Assembly (NCBI RefSeq): GCF_001653565.1
Contig: NZ_LYPB01000083.1
Span: 81,318-145,317, forward strand
Reading direction: 5' to 3'
Length of the DNA: 64,000 nucleotides
Origin: Paenibacillus oryzisoli
GTDB taxonomy: Bacteria; Bacillota; Bacilli; Paenibacillales; NBRC-103111
Below, piece after piece: positions 52,868 through 61,688 of the stretch. The position numbers and the translations under genes were made by a program. How positions within the stretch are numbered: position 1 is the stretch's first letter; each line of letters opens with the position of its first letter. The notes beneath the pieces were generated by a model. That model was not told the origin of the DNA. It saw only the letters and a list, made by a program, of their open reading frames with translations, and ran no database searches.

Positions 52868-53010
52868 CAATTTTGATCACGAAGTAGTCCAATGAAGCAT
52901 ATTCGACATCGAATATTGAATTCAGCCGGAACTTCCGGTGCTCACGTAGCTATAACTACGCTACGCTCCTCATTTCCTAGCTTCTTTCAATCTTCTAGGT
53001 GCTGAAAACC
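52868..53010. repeat. Palindrome-rich intergenic element
   Basis: Two strong palindromes, CCGGAACTTCCGG (52926-52938) and CGTAGCTATAACTACG (52945-52960), plus paired ATTCGACATCGAAT. It looks like a REP/BOX-type dispersed element; only one copy in the window. Confidence 0.5.
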
Positions 53011-53014
53011 GGAA

Positions 53015-54088
53015 TTAAGCGTGTGCTTTCTCCAAGGGGACCGTCCAGTTCGCTTCTTCAATGAATGTGCGATTGCTGAATTCCCTGCCGCGCACAACCA
53101 CTTTATCTGCAAATACTTGCACATAGATACCTTGTGCTTTATCCTGCGCAGTTTGTTGGTATGCTCGATTCAGTGTTCTCCCTACAGAGGCATTATGGAA
53201 ATAATGGAACGTTTCTTGTATATAGTGCGGTGTTCCATTCTGGAAATCCTGATGACGGTGACCACAGAAGACGAAGACATTCTTGTACGGTTTCAACGTT
53301 TCACGGAACTGAATAGCCCGAATGAGCTGGTGAGTAGCACCATCTGTGCCAACTGGAGGCAAGGGTTGATGCGTCATCACGAACAGAGGCCTTCCAGGTT
53401 TATATAAATTGCCCATTCTTCCTTTGAACCAAGCAAGTTGTTCATCGGAGTACCATGCACCTTCACCTACTTCAGGCTTCTCTTGCACGTAAGCTTCCTG
53501 TGACAGCAATAAGATAGAGTGTCCATTCGTCGTAAAATCATTATAAACGGATGTATAGCCCATGAACTTCTTGAACAGTTCTCTACTTACTGCATCGCTT
53601 TTGCCATTCGGTACATTATCCTGATCCCAACTATTCGCCTTGTTAATCCAAATCGTGTAATAATCATGATTCCCCATGTTACCATGAATTGGAGGAAGCT
53701 TGTAATTATTCAATATGGCACGCAATGCCTTATAGTCAACTTCAGTTCCTGTATCCGTCAAATCGCCTGTCAGCATAATCGCATCAACAGGACCATCGAA
53801 CTGAGTGACATCATCTAACGCAAGTCTTAGCTTCTTGTTGGGAAGAGAATCCCCCGAAGTTACATGCAGGTCACTTAGGATAAAAAAGGACATCAATGGG
53901 CCAAGAGGCAACGGTTCCTCCGAAGGCGCTGGCGTAGCTTGAGGAGGCTCGGAGGTAGCTACGGGTGCGGCTACAGCCTGTTCCTCGGGAATGAATTTTT
54001 TCTTAACCAACAGACTGAACCAAGCACTTAATCCGACTAAAACAGCCCCAATGGCAAGCAGCCATCGCACAAACGCTCTTCGTGACAT
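53015..54088 (-). CDS. Exported calcineurin-like metallophosphoesterase, probable Tat substrate
   Basis: 357 residues. The N-terminus SRRAFVRWLLAIGAVLVGLS fits a twin-arginine signal or anchor, followed by a Pro/Ala/Glu-rich linker. All metal-binding motifs are present: SDLHV, GDLTDTG, GNHDYY, MTHQPL and GHRHQD. Substrate unknown (nucleotides or other phosphodiesters are typical). A folded two-metal enzyme is a plausible Tat cargo. Single-gene unit downstream of zwf. Confidence 0.88.
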   Translation of the reverse strand: MSRRAFVRWLLAIGAVLVGLSAWFSLLVKKKFIPEEQAVAAPVATSEPPQATPAPSEEPLPLGPLMSFFILSDLHVTSGDSLPNKKLRLALDDVTQFDGPVDAIMLTGDLTDTGTEVDYKALRAILNNYKLPPIHGNMGNHDYYTIWINKANSWDQDNVPNGKSDAVSRELFKKFMGYTSVYNDFTTNGHSILLLSQEAYVQEKPEVGEGAWYSDEQLAWFKGRMGNLYKPGRPLFVMTHQPLPPVGTDGATHQLIRAIQFRETLKPYKNVFVFCGHRHQDFQNGTPHYIQETFHYFHNASVGRTLNRAYQQTAQDKAQGIYVQVFADKVVVRGREFSNRTFIEEANWTVPLEKAHA

Positions 54089-54214
54089 CGATGCACCTCA
54101 AGTGTATAAAATGAAAAAATGGCCATATCCACTAGTATACCACAAATTGTGTCCGATACATCTTCCCTATGCGACTACATGACGTGATTTCTTGCCTCGC
54201 TTGTACCCCTACGC

Positions 54215-54244
54215 AAAAAACCAACAGGCGGATTCGCCTGTTGG
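54215..54244 (-). terminator. Terminator after zwf
   Basis: CCAACAGGCG / CGCCTGTTGG with a GATT loop and a minus-strand T-run of six. Confidence 0.92.
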
Positions 54245-54258
54245 ATAAACTCCCTATT

Positions 54259-55794
54259 TTACGCTAATACGGTTGTTTTCTGAACAGCTTCCCAATCGAC
54301 TTCCCCTTCATTCTGACCATTGATCGGCCACCACTTGAATCCATCGTCGCTCAATAGCTTCGCTGCTTCTGCAGGACCCCATGAGCCAGCTGGATAGTGC
54401 TTGAGATCATCCGTCTGTTCGCCCCATGCAGACGCAATGCGATCCACATAAGACCAAGCCAACGCTACTTCATCCCAGCGCGTAAAGTACGTGGAATCTC
54501 CGCGAGTTGCATCATACAGCAAGCGCTCATAAGCCTCTGGCGTATTAATGCCGATCTGACAGCTTTGGCAGAAGTCCATCGCAACAGGTACGATTACGCC
54601 TTCGGAACCAGGTTGCTTCGCGTTCATTTTCAAATAGATGCCTTCCATCGGATTCACACGGAATACGAGCAGATTCGGCTCAAGGTCATGCTTTTTGGCC
54701 AAATAGACATTGTTGGGAATGTTCTTGAATTCGACAACGACCTCAGTCGTTTTGACCGGTAGTCGTTTGCCAGTACGAATATAGAATGGCACACCCGCCC
54801 AGCGGAAATTATCCACGTGAACACGTGCTGCAAAATACGTTTCTGTCGTCGATTGCGGATTCACAGAATCCTCTTCACGGTAGGCAGGGAGCGCCTTGCC
54901 TTTGGCCGAACCGCTGGCATATTGACCGCGTACCACATTCGCACGTACATCCTCGCCGTCTTCGAACAGACGAAGTGAACGGAGAACCTTCACCTTCTCA
55001 TCGCGGATATCTTCCGGATGCAGACGGCTAGGCGGTTCCATTGCCATCATCATCAGCATTTGCAACATATGATTTTGGCCCATGTCGCGAAGGGCGCCTG
55101 AGTGGTCATAGTAGCCACCGCGCTCTTCGACACCCACCGTCTCACTCAACGTGATCTGGATGTTCGCTATGTACTTATTATTCCAAAGCGGCTCGAAGAA
55201 AGCATTCGCGAAACGAACGAACTCGATGTTTTGAACCATTTCTTTTCCGAGGTAATGATCGATACGGTAAATATCTTTCTCTTCGAACACTTGGCGAAGC
55301 TGTCCATTCAAACGCTCTGCCGACGGCAAATCGTAGCCGAATGGCTTCTCGATGACTAGGCGGTGCCAACCCTCTGTTTGAAGCAAGCCGCCTTCGCTTA
55401 AATTATATGACACATTGCCGAACAGCTCAGGCGCAAGAGCCAAATAGAACAGACGGTTGCCCCCTGTTTGATACTTCTCGTCCAACTTAGCTGTCAGTGC
55501 ATTCAGTTCATGGAAACCTGCAACATTGTTAATGTCGAGTGACATGTACTCGAATCTTTGGGAGAATTTCTCCCATTCTGCTGCATCCGTATTCTTATAA
55601 CGTGCGAACTCTTGAATCGAATTCTTCACGTCTTCACGGAATTGTTCATTCGTCCGCGGTCTGCGAGCCAGACCAACTACTGCAAAGTTATCTCCCAGCT
55701 TGCCTTCCCGATACAGGCTATAAAAGGCTGGAAACAGTTTTCTTTTCGCTAAATCACCCGTTGCTCCGAAAATATAAAACACAGCTCCACTCAT
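54259..55794 (-). CDS. zwf: Glucose-6-phosphate 1-dehydrogenase
   Basis: 511 residues. NADP-binding FGATGDLAKRKLFPA, the glucose-6-phosphate-binding active-site motif RIDHYLGKEMVQN (catalytic His), the EKPFG motif, and the C-terminal G6PD domain. First step of the oxidative pentose-phosphate pathway. The start at ATG 55794 has only a weak AGAAAG upstream. Monocistronic: its own terminator downstream, and a ~190-base upstream gap shared with a divergent small gene. Confidence 0.96.
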   Translation of the reverse strand: MSGAVFYIFGATGDLAKRKLFPAFYSLYREGKLGDNFAVVGLARRPRTNEQFREDVKNSIQEFARYKNTDAAEWEKFSQRFEYMSLDINNVAGFHELNALTAKLDEKYQTGGNRLFYLALAPELFGNVSYNLSEGGLLQTEGWHRLVIEKPFGYDLPSAERLNGQLRQVFEEKDIYRIDHYLGKEMVQNIEFVRFANAFFEPLWNNKYIANIQITLSETVGVEERGGYYDHSGALRDMGQNHMLQMLMMMAMEPPSRLHPEDIRDEKVKVLRSLRLFEDGEDVRANVVRGQYASGSAKGKALPAYREEDSVNPQSTTETYFAARVHVDNFRWAGVPFYIRTGKRLPVKTTEVVVEFKNIPNNVYLAKKHDLEPNLLVFRVNPMEGIYLKMNAKQPGSEGVIVPVAMDFCQSCQIGINTPEAYERLLYDATRGDSTYFTRWDEVALAWSYVDRIASAWGEQTDDLKHYPAGSWGPAEAAKLLSDDGFKWWPINGQNEGEVDWEAVQKTTVLA

Positions 55795-55984
55795 CTATGC
55801 ATCATTCTTTCTCTATTAGGATTAGTTAATATGCTTAGCATACCTAAAATTGTCAAGCTATTCAACTTATATGCGTACTTTAACTCATAACATTTTCTTA
55901 TGAGAAACTAGACATTCGTCTATACCGTTACATTTCGCATGGCATAGGCTAACAGTACATAAGAATACGGAGGTGTCCTTAGTC

Positions 55985-56356
55985 ATGCAACCCTTTCATC
56001 CCATCACTGCAAAAAGCTGCAAAAATCTTATAGGAAAGCCTGTTCTTGTCTACTTGACGAATGGCTTAGAGATATATGGCATTGTCAGCCGCGTGGAGAA
56101 AAACAAGATCATTATCAATGACAAAAAACAACAAACAAGCATCAAGTCCTCTTCCAAAAGCACCAAACCAGCTACTACGAAAAAGGGGAAAAAGAAACAA
56201 GCTGCACCCGATTCACCGACGCAACCATTAGCAGAAGAGGGGCGGTCTTCCTTTGGCCTCATCCGTTTTGGAGGACCATCACAAGTACCAGCAGCTAGAC
56301 CTACCGGTCCAATTGATATTCAAATCGACTATATTGCCGCCATGTTCAGTGAATAA
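55985..56356 (+). CDS. LSm/DUF2642-like small protein with Lys/Ser-rich insert
   Basis: 123 residues. The N-terminal half looks like a small beta-barrel (LIGKPVLVYLTNGLEIYGIV, KNKIIIND), as in Sm-like/YuzF proteins. A low-complexity stretch (SIKSSSKSTKPATTKKGKKK) interrupts it, and a final strand-like segment (IDIQIDYIAAMFS) closes it. ATG 55985 is preferred over GTG 55973 since GGAGG would otherwise overlap the start. Often sporulation-linked in this group; function unknown. Confidence 0.75.
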   Translation: MQPFHPITAKSCKNLIGKPVLVYLTNGLEIYGIVSRVEKNKIIINDKKQQTSIKSSSKSTKPATTKKGKKKQAAPDSPTQPLAEEGRSSFGLIRFGGPSQVPAARPTGPIDIQIDYIAAMFSE

Positions 56357-56365
56357 CGGAAATCA

Positions 56366-56399
56366 AGGCTGTGGATGTTACTTCATCTACAGCCCTTTT
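56366..56399 (+). terminator. Terminator after the LSm-like gene
   Basis: GGCTGTGGATG / ATCTACAGCC stem followed by CTTTT. Confidence 0.82.
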
Positions 56400-56400
56400 C

Positions 56401-56847
56401 TCAGCGTTTCAACTTTTTATGCATACGGTAACAGCTAAGGTCAGGTACATAGGAATCGATTACATACCCTCTTTTGCTATAAAATCGAATCGCCTTCGGA
56501 TTGCTGTCATCAACAAATAGCTCCACCATTTGGCAACGTTCTCTCAGCCCGTGATCTTCTGCAGCCTTCATAAGTATATGTCCGATGCCTTTGCCCTGCT
56601 CCCGAGGATCAACAGCCAGCATATCTATGAAGAGCTTACTCGATTTACGTATGATCGAAATGAAGCCGTAAGGCTGCTTGTAGCCCTTGGCGATAACCAA
56701 TGTTTTATTCGCATTCAGTCGCTTACGGATCTCTGAGTACGTCACAGAATTACCTGATTCATACATTCTGGAAAAGGGTACTAATTGCTCGACAACTAAT
56801 CGATATATAGCAGGGTCGTCAATGGTAGCCAGACGCTTGCGTATCAC
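56401..56847 (-). CDS. GNAT-family N-acetyltransferase
   Basis: 148 residues. GNAT core with the acetyl-CoA loop VDPREQGKGIGHILMKAAE (Q/RxxGxG/A), strand MVELFVDDSNPKAIRFY, and the typical end YSKRGYV. GTG 56847 is chosen because GGAGG is nine bases upstream; the longer frame lacks one. Substrate unknown. Single-gene unit. Confidence 0.88.
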   Translation of the reverse strand: MIRKRLATIDDPAIYRLVVEQLVPFSRMYESGNSVTYSEIRKRLNANKTLVIAKGYKQPYGFISIIRKSSKLFIDMLAVDPREQGKGIGHILMKAAEDHGLRERCQMVELFVDDSNPKAIRFYSKRGYVIDSYVPDLSCYRMHKKLKR

Positions 56848-56977
56848 ATGACACCGCCTCCACAAGAAGCAATAATGCTATCTTATGTACGTCATCGCGC
56901 AATTGACCCCACAAGTACCAATTTACCCCAGTCTACTGGAGTGATATACTTAATGTATGTGAAATGAGGTGATCGCA

Positions 56978-57673
56978 ATGATCAATGCTTACCCATCCGT
57001 CATGGCGGTGAACAGGTATCAAACTCATAAAGATTATTACCGTGTAGGTGCTGTAAGTGCGGTATCTGGTGGTAAATCGACTACCATACGGCGAATGTTG
57101 GATTTACCCTACGAGCAACTCGCCTACAAACAGTTCGCACAGACGGCGGCCAAAGACGTAGCTGGCTTAGTTCAATCTACCAACAACGTCAAGCAATCTG
57201 CTCAGACACTCGTTAACGCAACAACACTCACCAGGCTGAATGAGTCACAATCCGATATCACCCAGAGCCTTCAAACATTTATTCAAACATATAATGAGTT
57301 GCAAGATCAGCTAGGCGATTCACCTGATTATGTGAGTCAAGCCCTGCTTCAAAGTCTGGAAGGAGCCGCTAAGCCGAACACACTACACGATCTAGGTATC
57401 ACCATGAGTGACAATGGCAAGTTAACCCTGCAACCTGAAGCCCTAGAGAAGCAACTCATTCAACCTAATGACATTCTTGGCAAAAGTCTGCTCAATCTCA
57501 CTAACTTCGCAAGCTCATTAGTAAGCCATATTGATCGCCTTCATGAGCAGCCTTCCGTCTCGTTGTTTCAACTCTCCACATCGCCGCTTAAGCCATATGG
57601 TCAATATCAATCGCGGCTTGAGGCGTATTTGCCGGTTCCGATGCGTGGTATATTGTTGGATACGAAGTTGTGA
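56978..57673 (+). CDS. FliD-like hypothetical protein
   Basis: 231 residues. The middle and C-terminal parts recall flagellar-cap FliD: ASSLVSHIDRL-type helices, SQSDITQSLQTFIQTYNELQ and HDLGITMSDNGKLTLQPEAL (compare 'LGI..dG.L.ld...l'). The helix-rich start (KDVAGLVQSTNNVKQSAQTL) is also FliD-like, but the length is half of a real FliD and there is no flagellar gene nearby. It may be a shortened paralogue of unknown use. ATG 56978 with GAGGTG upstream. Confidence 0.6.
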   Translation: MINAYPSVMAVNRYQTHKDYYRVGAVSAVSGGKSTTIRRMLDLPYEQLAYKQFAQTAAKDVAGLVQSTNNVKQSAQTLVNATTLTRLNESQSDITQSLQTFIQTYNELQDQLGDSPDYVSQALLQSLEGAAKPNTLHDLGITMSDNGKLTLQPEALEKQLIQPNDILGKSLLNLTNFASSLVSHIDRLHEQPSVSLFQLSTSPLKPYGQYQSRLEAYLPVPMRGILLDTKL

Positions 57674-57763
57674 GTTAACGAATTGCCTGTCCCTTAGCCG
57701 CGTAGCTGATGACGGGCACCCTGCATGGCAATCCGCATAACCGCTGATAGTGCAAGCATGCCA

Positions 57764-58029
57764 TCTAGGTGCAATTAAGTGCTCCTGGGGAAGTGGCCCT
57801 GCCTCTAGTAGAATTCACCGGCACCTTCAGGTATGACCTTGCCACATAGTGCAGTTCAGCACTTCTGCAGGTGCCCACCTTTGCCATCGAGGGCAATTCA
57901 GGGCTCCTGCATAGGTGCTTACTGCCACATAGCGCAATTCAGCGTTCTATAGGTGCTCACCTGACACCTCTTGCAATTCAGCGCTCTATAGCTGCTCACC
58001 TGACACCTCTTGCAATTCAGCGCTCCTAC
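57764..58029. repeat. Degenerate 39-bp tandem repeat
   Basis: Units start GGTGCTCACCTGACACCTCT and end GCAATTCAGCGCTCTATA. The last two copies (57952-57990, 57991-58029) are nearly identical 39-mers. The earlier four are diverged (38-48 bases). No spacers, so not CRISPR. A frame through it would read AIQRSI-AHLTPL repeats but has no start signals. Confidence 0.8.
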
Positions 58030-58086
58030 CCGCCATTTCCTGTAAACGGCTCATCTCCCTCCTTTATGACTTGCGCCATATCAACT

Positions 58087-58275
58087 TTAAATGGAAAACA
58101 TACAGTTATTTTCACAGTTTTCACCTGTAAATCTCATTTAACTGGAAAAACTCCAGCTATTTTGCCCATTTCCACACCTTATCCTTAAAAGGTGGAGAAA
58201 TAGATGTATATTTTCCAGTTATACGCAAAATCAAGCGGTTTCCATCTATATTAACTGTACTTTTTACAGCTAATC
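58087..58275. repeat. Second cluster of AACTGGAAAATGTACAGTT-type repeats
   Basis: At least four units: TTAAATGGAAAACATACAGT (58087), TTTAACTGGAAAAACTCCAG (58137), an inverted copy TAGATGTATATTTTCCAGTT (58201), and an inverted TATATTAACTGTACTTTTTA (58245). The inverted unit matches 47141-47169 almost base for base. Confidence 0.75.
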
Positions 58276-58417
58276 CCCCAAGCAAGTCTAAATAGTCTTC
58301 TTTTGGAGGAGTCCGCCCACAGACCACGGACCACCCTGATCACAGACCACGAGCCCAGCCCCATGTCCCGAAATTCGAAACCAACTCCTGATCTAACGAA
58401 TCAGTCACTACGACAAC

Positions 58418-58466
58418 AAAAGGCTGTACCCCCAAGTAGAATCTTCTACAGGTGGTACAGCCTTTT
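58418..58466 (-). terminator. Terminator after the signal peptidase gene
   Basis: AAAGGCTGTACC / GGTACAGCCTTT arms enclosing a smaller GTAGA..TCTAC stem; minus-strand exit has TTTTGTTG. Confidence 0.85.
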
Positions 58467-58470
58467 CCAA

Positions 58471-59019
58471 TTAAAATAACTTTTTACCTAGTACATGATC
58501 AATCGGAATGAAACCAATAACGCGGCTATCCATGCTATTGTTGCGATTATCTCCCATCACGAAAATATGATCCTCTGGAACGGTCCACTTCTTGTTCCCG
58601 TTCGCTCTCATTTCCTCGTTGATGTAAGACTCATTCAGAAGCTGGCCATTGCGATACATCTGATTATCCTTAAGCTCAAGCTCATCACCAGGCTTACCAA
58701 TCACACGCTTGATCCATACATGCTTATCATCGCCCCGAACAAATAAGCTCAGCAGTGGGCTGTCTAGTAAATCATGTTTAAAAGTCCGCTTCATCTCAAC
58801 CCTGGAGTCAATGATGACAATGTCTTCATAATTAGGTTCGTAGTGGAACGTATGGGATAACTTCGAAACATACACACGTTGACTATCATGCAATGTCGGG
58901 TCCATCGAGTGTCCGCTAACTCGCGTCGATTGAAACACGAACACACCCAGAAAGACGACTAATACAAAGGAAATAGCAATGGAACCAAACCAGCTCCAAA
59001 TCTGTTTGACTACATTCAA
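58471..59019 (-). CDS. Type I signal peptidase
   Basis: 182 residues. One N-terminal membrane anchor (ISFVLVVFLGVFVFQS). Catalytic Ser38 in SGHSMDPTL and Lys104 in VWIKRVIGKPGD, then MGDNRNNSMDSR. Compared with SipS it has extra residues (~74-97, KRTFKHDLLDSPLL) before the Lys motif. It removes signal peptides outside the cytoplasmic membrane. TTG start with GGGAG eight bases upstream. It follows liaR by 19 bases, so it may share the Lia envelope-stress operon. Confidence 0.94.
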   Translation of the reverse strand: MNVVKQIWSWFGSIAISFVLVVFLGVFVFQSTRVSGHSMDPTLHDSQRVYVSKLSHTFHYEPNYEDIVIIDSRVEMKRTFKHDLLDSPLLSLFVRGDDKHVWIKRVIGKPGDELELKDNQMYRNGQLLNESYINEEMRANGNKKWTVPEDHIFVMGDNRNNSMDSRVIGFIPIDHVLGKKLF

Positions 59020-59037
59020 TTTGATCGCTCCCTAGCC

Positions 59038-59685
59038 TTATTCCGCCAGTCCGTGCTTAAAGGCATAAATCGCAGCTTGCGTGCGGTCTTCTACGCCAAG
59101 CTTAGATAAAACGTTGGTGACGTGGAATTTCACAGTCTTCACGCCAATGAATAAATCATCAGCCAACTCTTGATTCGATTTACCCTTCGCGATTAAGCGC
59201 AGCACTTCCATCTCACGGTCTGTTAAATCCTCATGGGGCTCTGCAACCGGCTTCGGTTGACGGAAGCGGTTCATGATTTTCGAAGCCACCTGTGACTCCA
59301 GAATCGATTGCCCCTTGGCTGCGGCTCTAATCGCTTGTGCGATTTCTGATGCACGCGAGGTTTTCAACAAGTAACTGAAGGCACCCGCTTCAATAACTGG
59401 ATACATTTTCTCATCATCTAAGAAGCTAGTCAATACAATGACTTTACAATCTGGGTAAAGTTGCAGTAATTTCCTTGTCGTTTCAATGCCGTCCATACCT
59501 TCCATAACAAGGTCCATCAGAACTACGTCAGGGCGATATTCCTGAGCTAATCGAATGCCGTCGTGACCATTGCTCGCTTCGCCAACGACCTCAATGCCAT
59601 CTTCCGTCCCTAGAACAGCTGCAAGTCCAATTCTGACCATTTCATGATCATCGACAAGTAGTACTTTAATTAAGGTGTCGTCCAT
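59038..59685 (-). CDS. liaR: LiaR-type response regulator
   Basis: 215 residues. Receiver domain with phospho-acceptor Asp58 (VVLMDLVMEGMDG), then a LuxR-type HTH (LTDREMEVLRLIAKGKSNQE). Close to LiaR/VraR, the regulator of the cell-envelope-stress response in Bacillota. It is the last of the liaF-liaS-liaR set and is followed by signal peptidase. Confidence 0.93.
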   Translation of the reverse strand: MDDTLIKVLLVDDHEMVRIGLAAVLGTEDGIEVVGEASNGHDGIRLAQEYRPDVVLMDLVMEGMDGIETTRKLLQLYPDCKVIVLTSFLDDEKMYPVIEAGAFSYLLKTSRASEIAQAIRAAAKGQSILESQVASKIMNRFRQPKPVAEPHEDLTDREMEVLRLIAKGKSNQELADDLFIGVKTVKFHVTNVLSKLGVEDRTQAAIYAFKHGLAE

Positions 59686-59711
59686 TCGTTTCTTCCTCTC
59701 TATGTACGGTG

Positions 59712-60779
59712 CTAATTCTCAATGAATTGAGGATCAGCTGCTAAGATAGGTACTCGAATCTCGATACGTGTTCCTCGGTCTGGTGCTGTAATAATGTCCA
59801 CAGAGCCACCGATTTCGTTCACGCGCTCCTTCATAGACACGATGCCATACGAAGTCAGCTTTTTGGCATCCAGCTCAAAACCAACACCATCATCGCGGAT
59901 GACTAATCGGATGCCGTCTGAACGATGCAGCAGTTTCACTTCCAGCTTGTTCGCTTTAGAGTGACGCAGTGCGTTGGAAAGAGCCTCTTGTACAATGCGG
60001 AATAAATGATCTTCGATCCCTTTGTTCAAACGGATTTCCTCATCCATATCCCAGCTGATCGCCATTGGAACTTTAGCTGCCAACTCCTTCAATAGCTCAA
60101 CGAGTCCCTCCGAAAGCCTTTTCCCTTCGAGATGGATCGGCCTTAGATGCAGCAATAAAGCTCTCATTTCGGATTGTGCGACAGAAGCCATCTCTTCAAT
60201 CAGATGAATCTGCCGCTTTGCTTTCTCAAAATCCTTATCCAGTGTCCGACCAACAGCCGTGGCTGTCATCGATATAGCAAACAGTTGCTGACTCACCGCA
60301 TCATGCAGCTCGCGCGCCAATCGCTGACGCTCTTCAATAACCGCGGAAAGCTTAGCCTTCTCGGTAAGCTCAGCATTGCTATTCGACAGTCGTTGAAGGG
60401 AGGTCACTTGTTCTTCCCATCGTTTCATAATGCGGCCGAGTTGTTCGCCTAAGCGTCCAATCTCATCATCATCCCCATTTTGAAAGCCTTCTCGGGCAAA
60501 TGTCCCTTTTTCTAATAAAATCATCGTCTCCATCATCGGCTCAAGTCTGCGTGTGACCTTAGAGCTGTTCCAGTAACCGTACACCGCCCCAATGACTCCT
60601 AGAATTAACAAGGCCATGAACGAGAACTTGACCCCCTGTTGCCAGCTGGTAAAGGGCTCAATCAGATGTCGTGAATTCAGAAAATACAGCATAGCTCCGA
60701 AAACTGCGAAGCTAAAAAGGATCGCTTCCCCCATGCTGCGCCAGATCATGTTCGTTAATCGACGTTTGTAGCCGTCCAC
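59712..60779 (-). CDS. liaS: LiaS-type sensor histidine kinase
   Basis: 355 residues. Two N-terminal membrane helices with almost no extracellular loop (intramembrane-sensing type), a HAMP-like linker, the HisKA_3 phospho-site His in ARELHDAVSQQLFAISM, and a HATPase (EALSNALRHSKAN; IRDDGVGFELD). It pairs with LiaR and is held in check by LiaF in the known system. GTG start; AAGGGGG is rather far (12 bases). Confidence 0.92.
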   Translation of the reverse strand: MDGYKRRLTNMIWRSMGEAILFSFAVFGAMLYFLNSRHLIEPFTSWQQGVKFSFMALLILGVIGAVYGYWNSSKVTRRLEPMMETMILLEKGTFAREGFQNGDDDEIGRLGEQLGRIMKRWEEQVTSLQRLSNSNAELTEKAKLSAVIEERQRLARELHDAVSQQLFAISMTATAVGRTLDKDFEKAKRQIHLIEEMASVAQSEMRALLLHLRPIHLEGKRLSEGLVELLKELAAKVPMAISWDMDEEIRLNKGIEDHLFRIVQEALSNALRHSKANKLEVKLLHRSDGIRLVIRDDGVGFELDAKKLTSYGIVSMKERVNEIGGSVDIITAPDRGTRIEIRVPILAADPQFIEN

Positions 60780-60894
60780 TTGGTGAAGAACCCCCTTGAA
60801 ATAAACAGCTACACCGTCCTCTACGAACGGTCTCGTTTATCCAAAAATATAGCCCATGCATATGTGAAACAAAACACTCTACTTTTTAAAAAAG

Positions 60895-61557
60895 TTACAA
60901 TACTTTGATCTTGATATCTCCTACGATGAAAGAAAGTATGAGTTTCACCCGATGGTCACAGTGCTCATAATTATGCGATTGCCAAACAACTTTGTTCATC
61001 ACGCCTGACTCTTTTTCGTCCGCAATTTGCAACTGGCCTAACAGAACGGAAGCAGTAACGGAAACACCGATATCGTCAGGCACCTTTATATCAATATCTC
61101 CTACAACCCCCTGCAGGATAACTGTCGTTTCCTTTTGTTCGAGAATCGCCATAGAAAGATCCATGTACGTTTCTCCCACCAAGTACCACGTCGACGTATT
61201 TCGTTGAATCCATGGCTCGCGGCCAAGCCGAACACTATCAACAATCTTTTGCTTTTGGGTATAAGTATCATCTTTATGAACCTGCTTGGATCGAATGAAA
61301 AATAGGCCTAATGAAATCAGCACAACTGAAATGACAATGGTGAGATGATCACCGAATAAAATGACGGCTCCAACCCCCATCAACACATAACCCTTGTTTT
61401 CTTTGCGTGAACGAACACGATGAATGCCCAGCAGAATAAGGATTACGGCGATAACGGGAAAAAAGCCTATGGTATGTTCCAGAAGCAAAAAAATACCGGC
61501 TCCAATCAGCAAAAGCGCTGTATTCCGGCTGCGGTTATTTTTCGTTTCCTCTCCCAT
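60895..61557 (-). CDS. liaF: LiaF-type membrane inhibitor
   Basis: 220 residues. Four hydrophobic helices at the N-terminus (LLLIGAGIFLLLEH; FPVIAVILILLG; VLMGVGAVILF; TIVISVVLISLGLFF), then a beta-rich C-terminal DUF2154-like domain (VVGDIDIKVPDDIGVSVTAS ... IVGDIKIKVL). LiaF keeps LiaS off without cell-wall stress. ATG 61557 has AGGAGG seven bases upstream; the longer open frame is not used. Lies directly before liaS. Confidence 0.92.
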   Translation of the reverse strand: MGEETKNNRSRNTALLLIGAGIFLLLEHTIGFFPVIAVILILLGIHRVRSRKENKGYVLMGVGAVILFGDHLTIVISVVLISLGLFFIRSKQVHKDDTYTQKQKIVDSVRLGREPWIQRNTSTWYLVGETYMDLSMAILEQKETTVILQGVVGDIDIKVPDDIGVSVTASVLLGQLQIADEKESGVMNKVVWQSHNYEHCDHRVKLILSFIVGDIKIKVL

Positions 61558-61688
61558 CGATGCACCTCCTCTGGCTGCCATTTCTCTTCCGTTCATACGA
61601 TTCCTAGCATACCATAAGAATGGACGACCTCCAAGATGCAAATCCTTGTTGCACAAGGCTTTGCTTACGTGGAGGTCATCGTCCAGGA

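Noticed and set aside
57764..58029. CRISPR array
   Set aside because: Repeats are directly adjacent with no unique spacers, unit identity is low, and no cas gene is visible.
57871..58188. Plus-strand ORF with repeated AIQRSI/AHLTPL units
   Set aside because: Purely a translation of the 39-bp repeat (39 is a multiple of 3); no ribosome binding site and no conserved domain.
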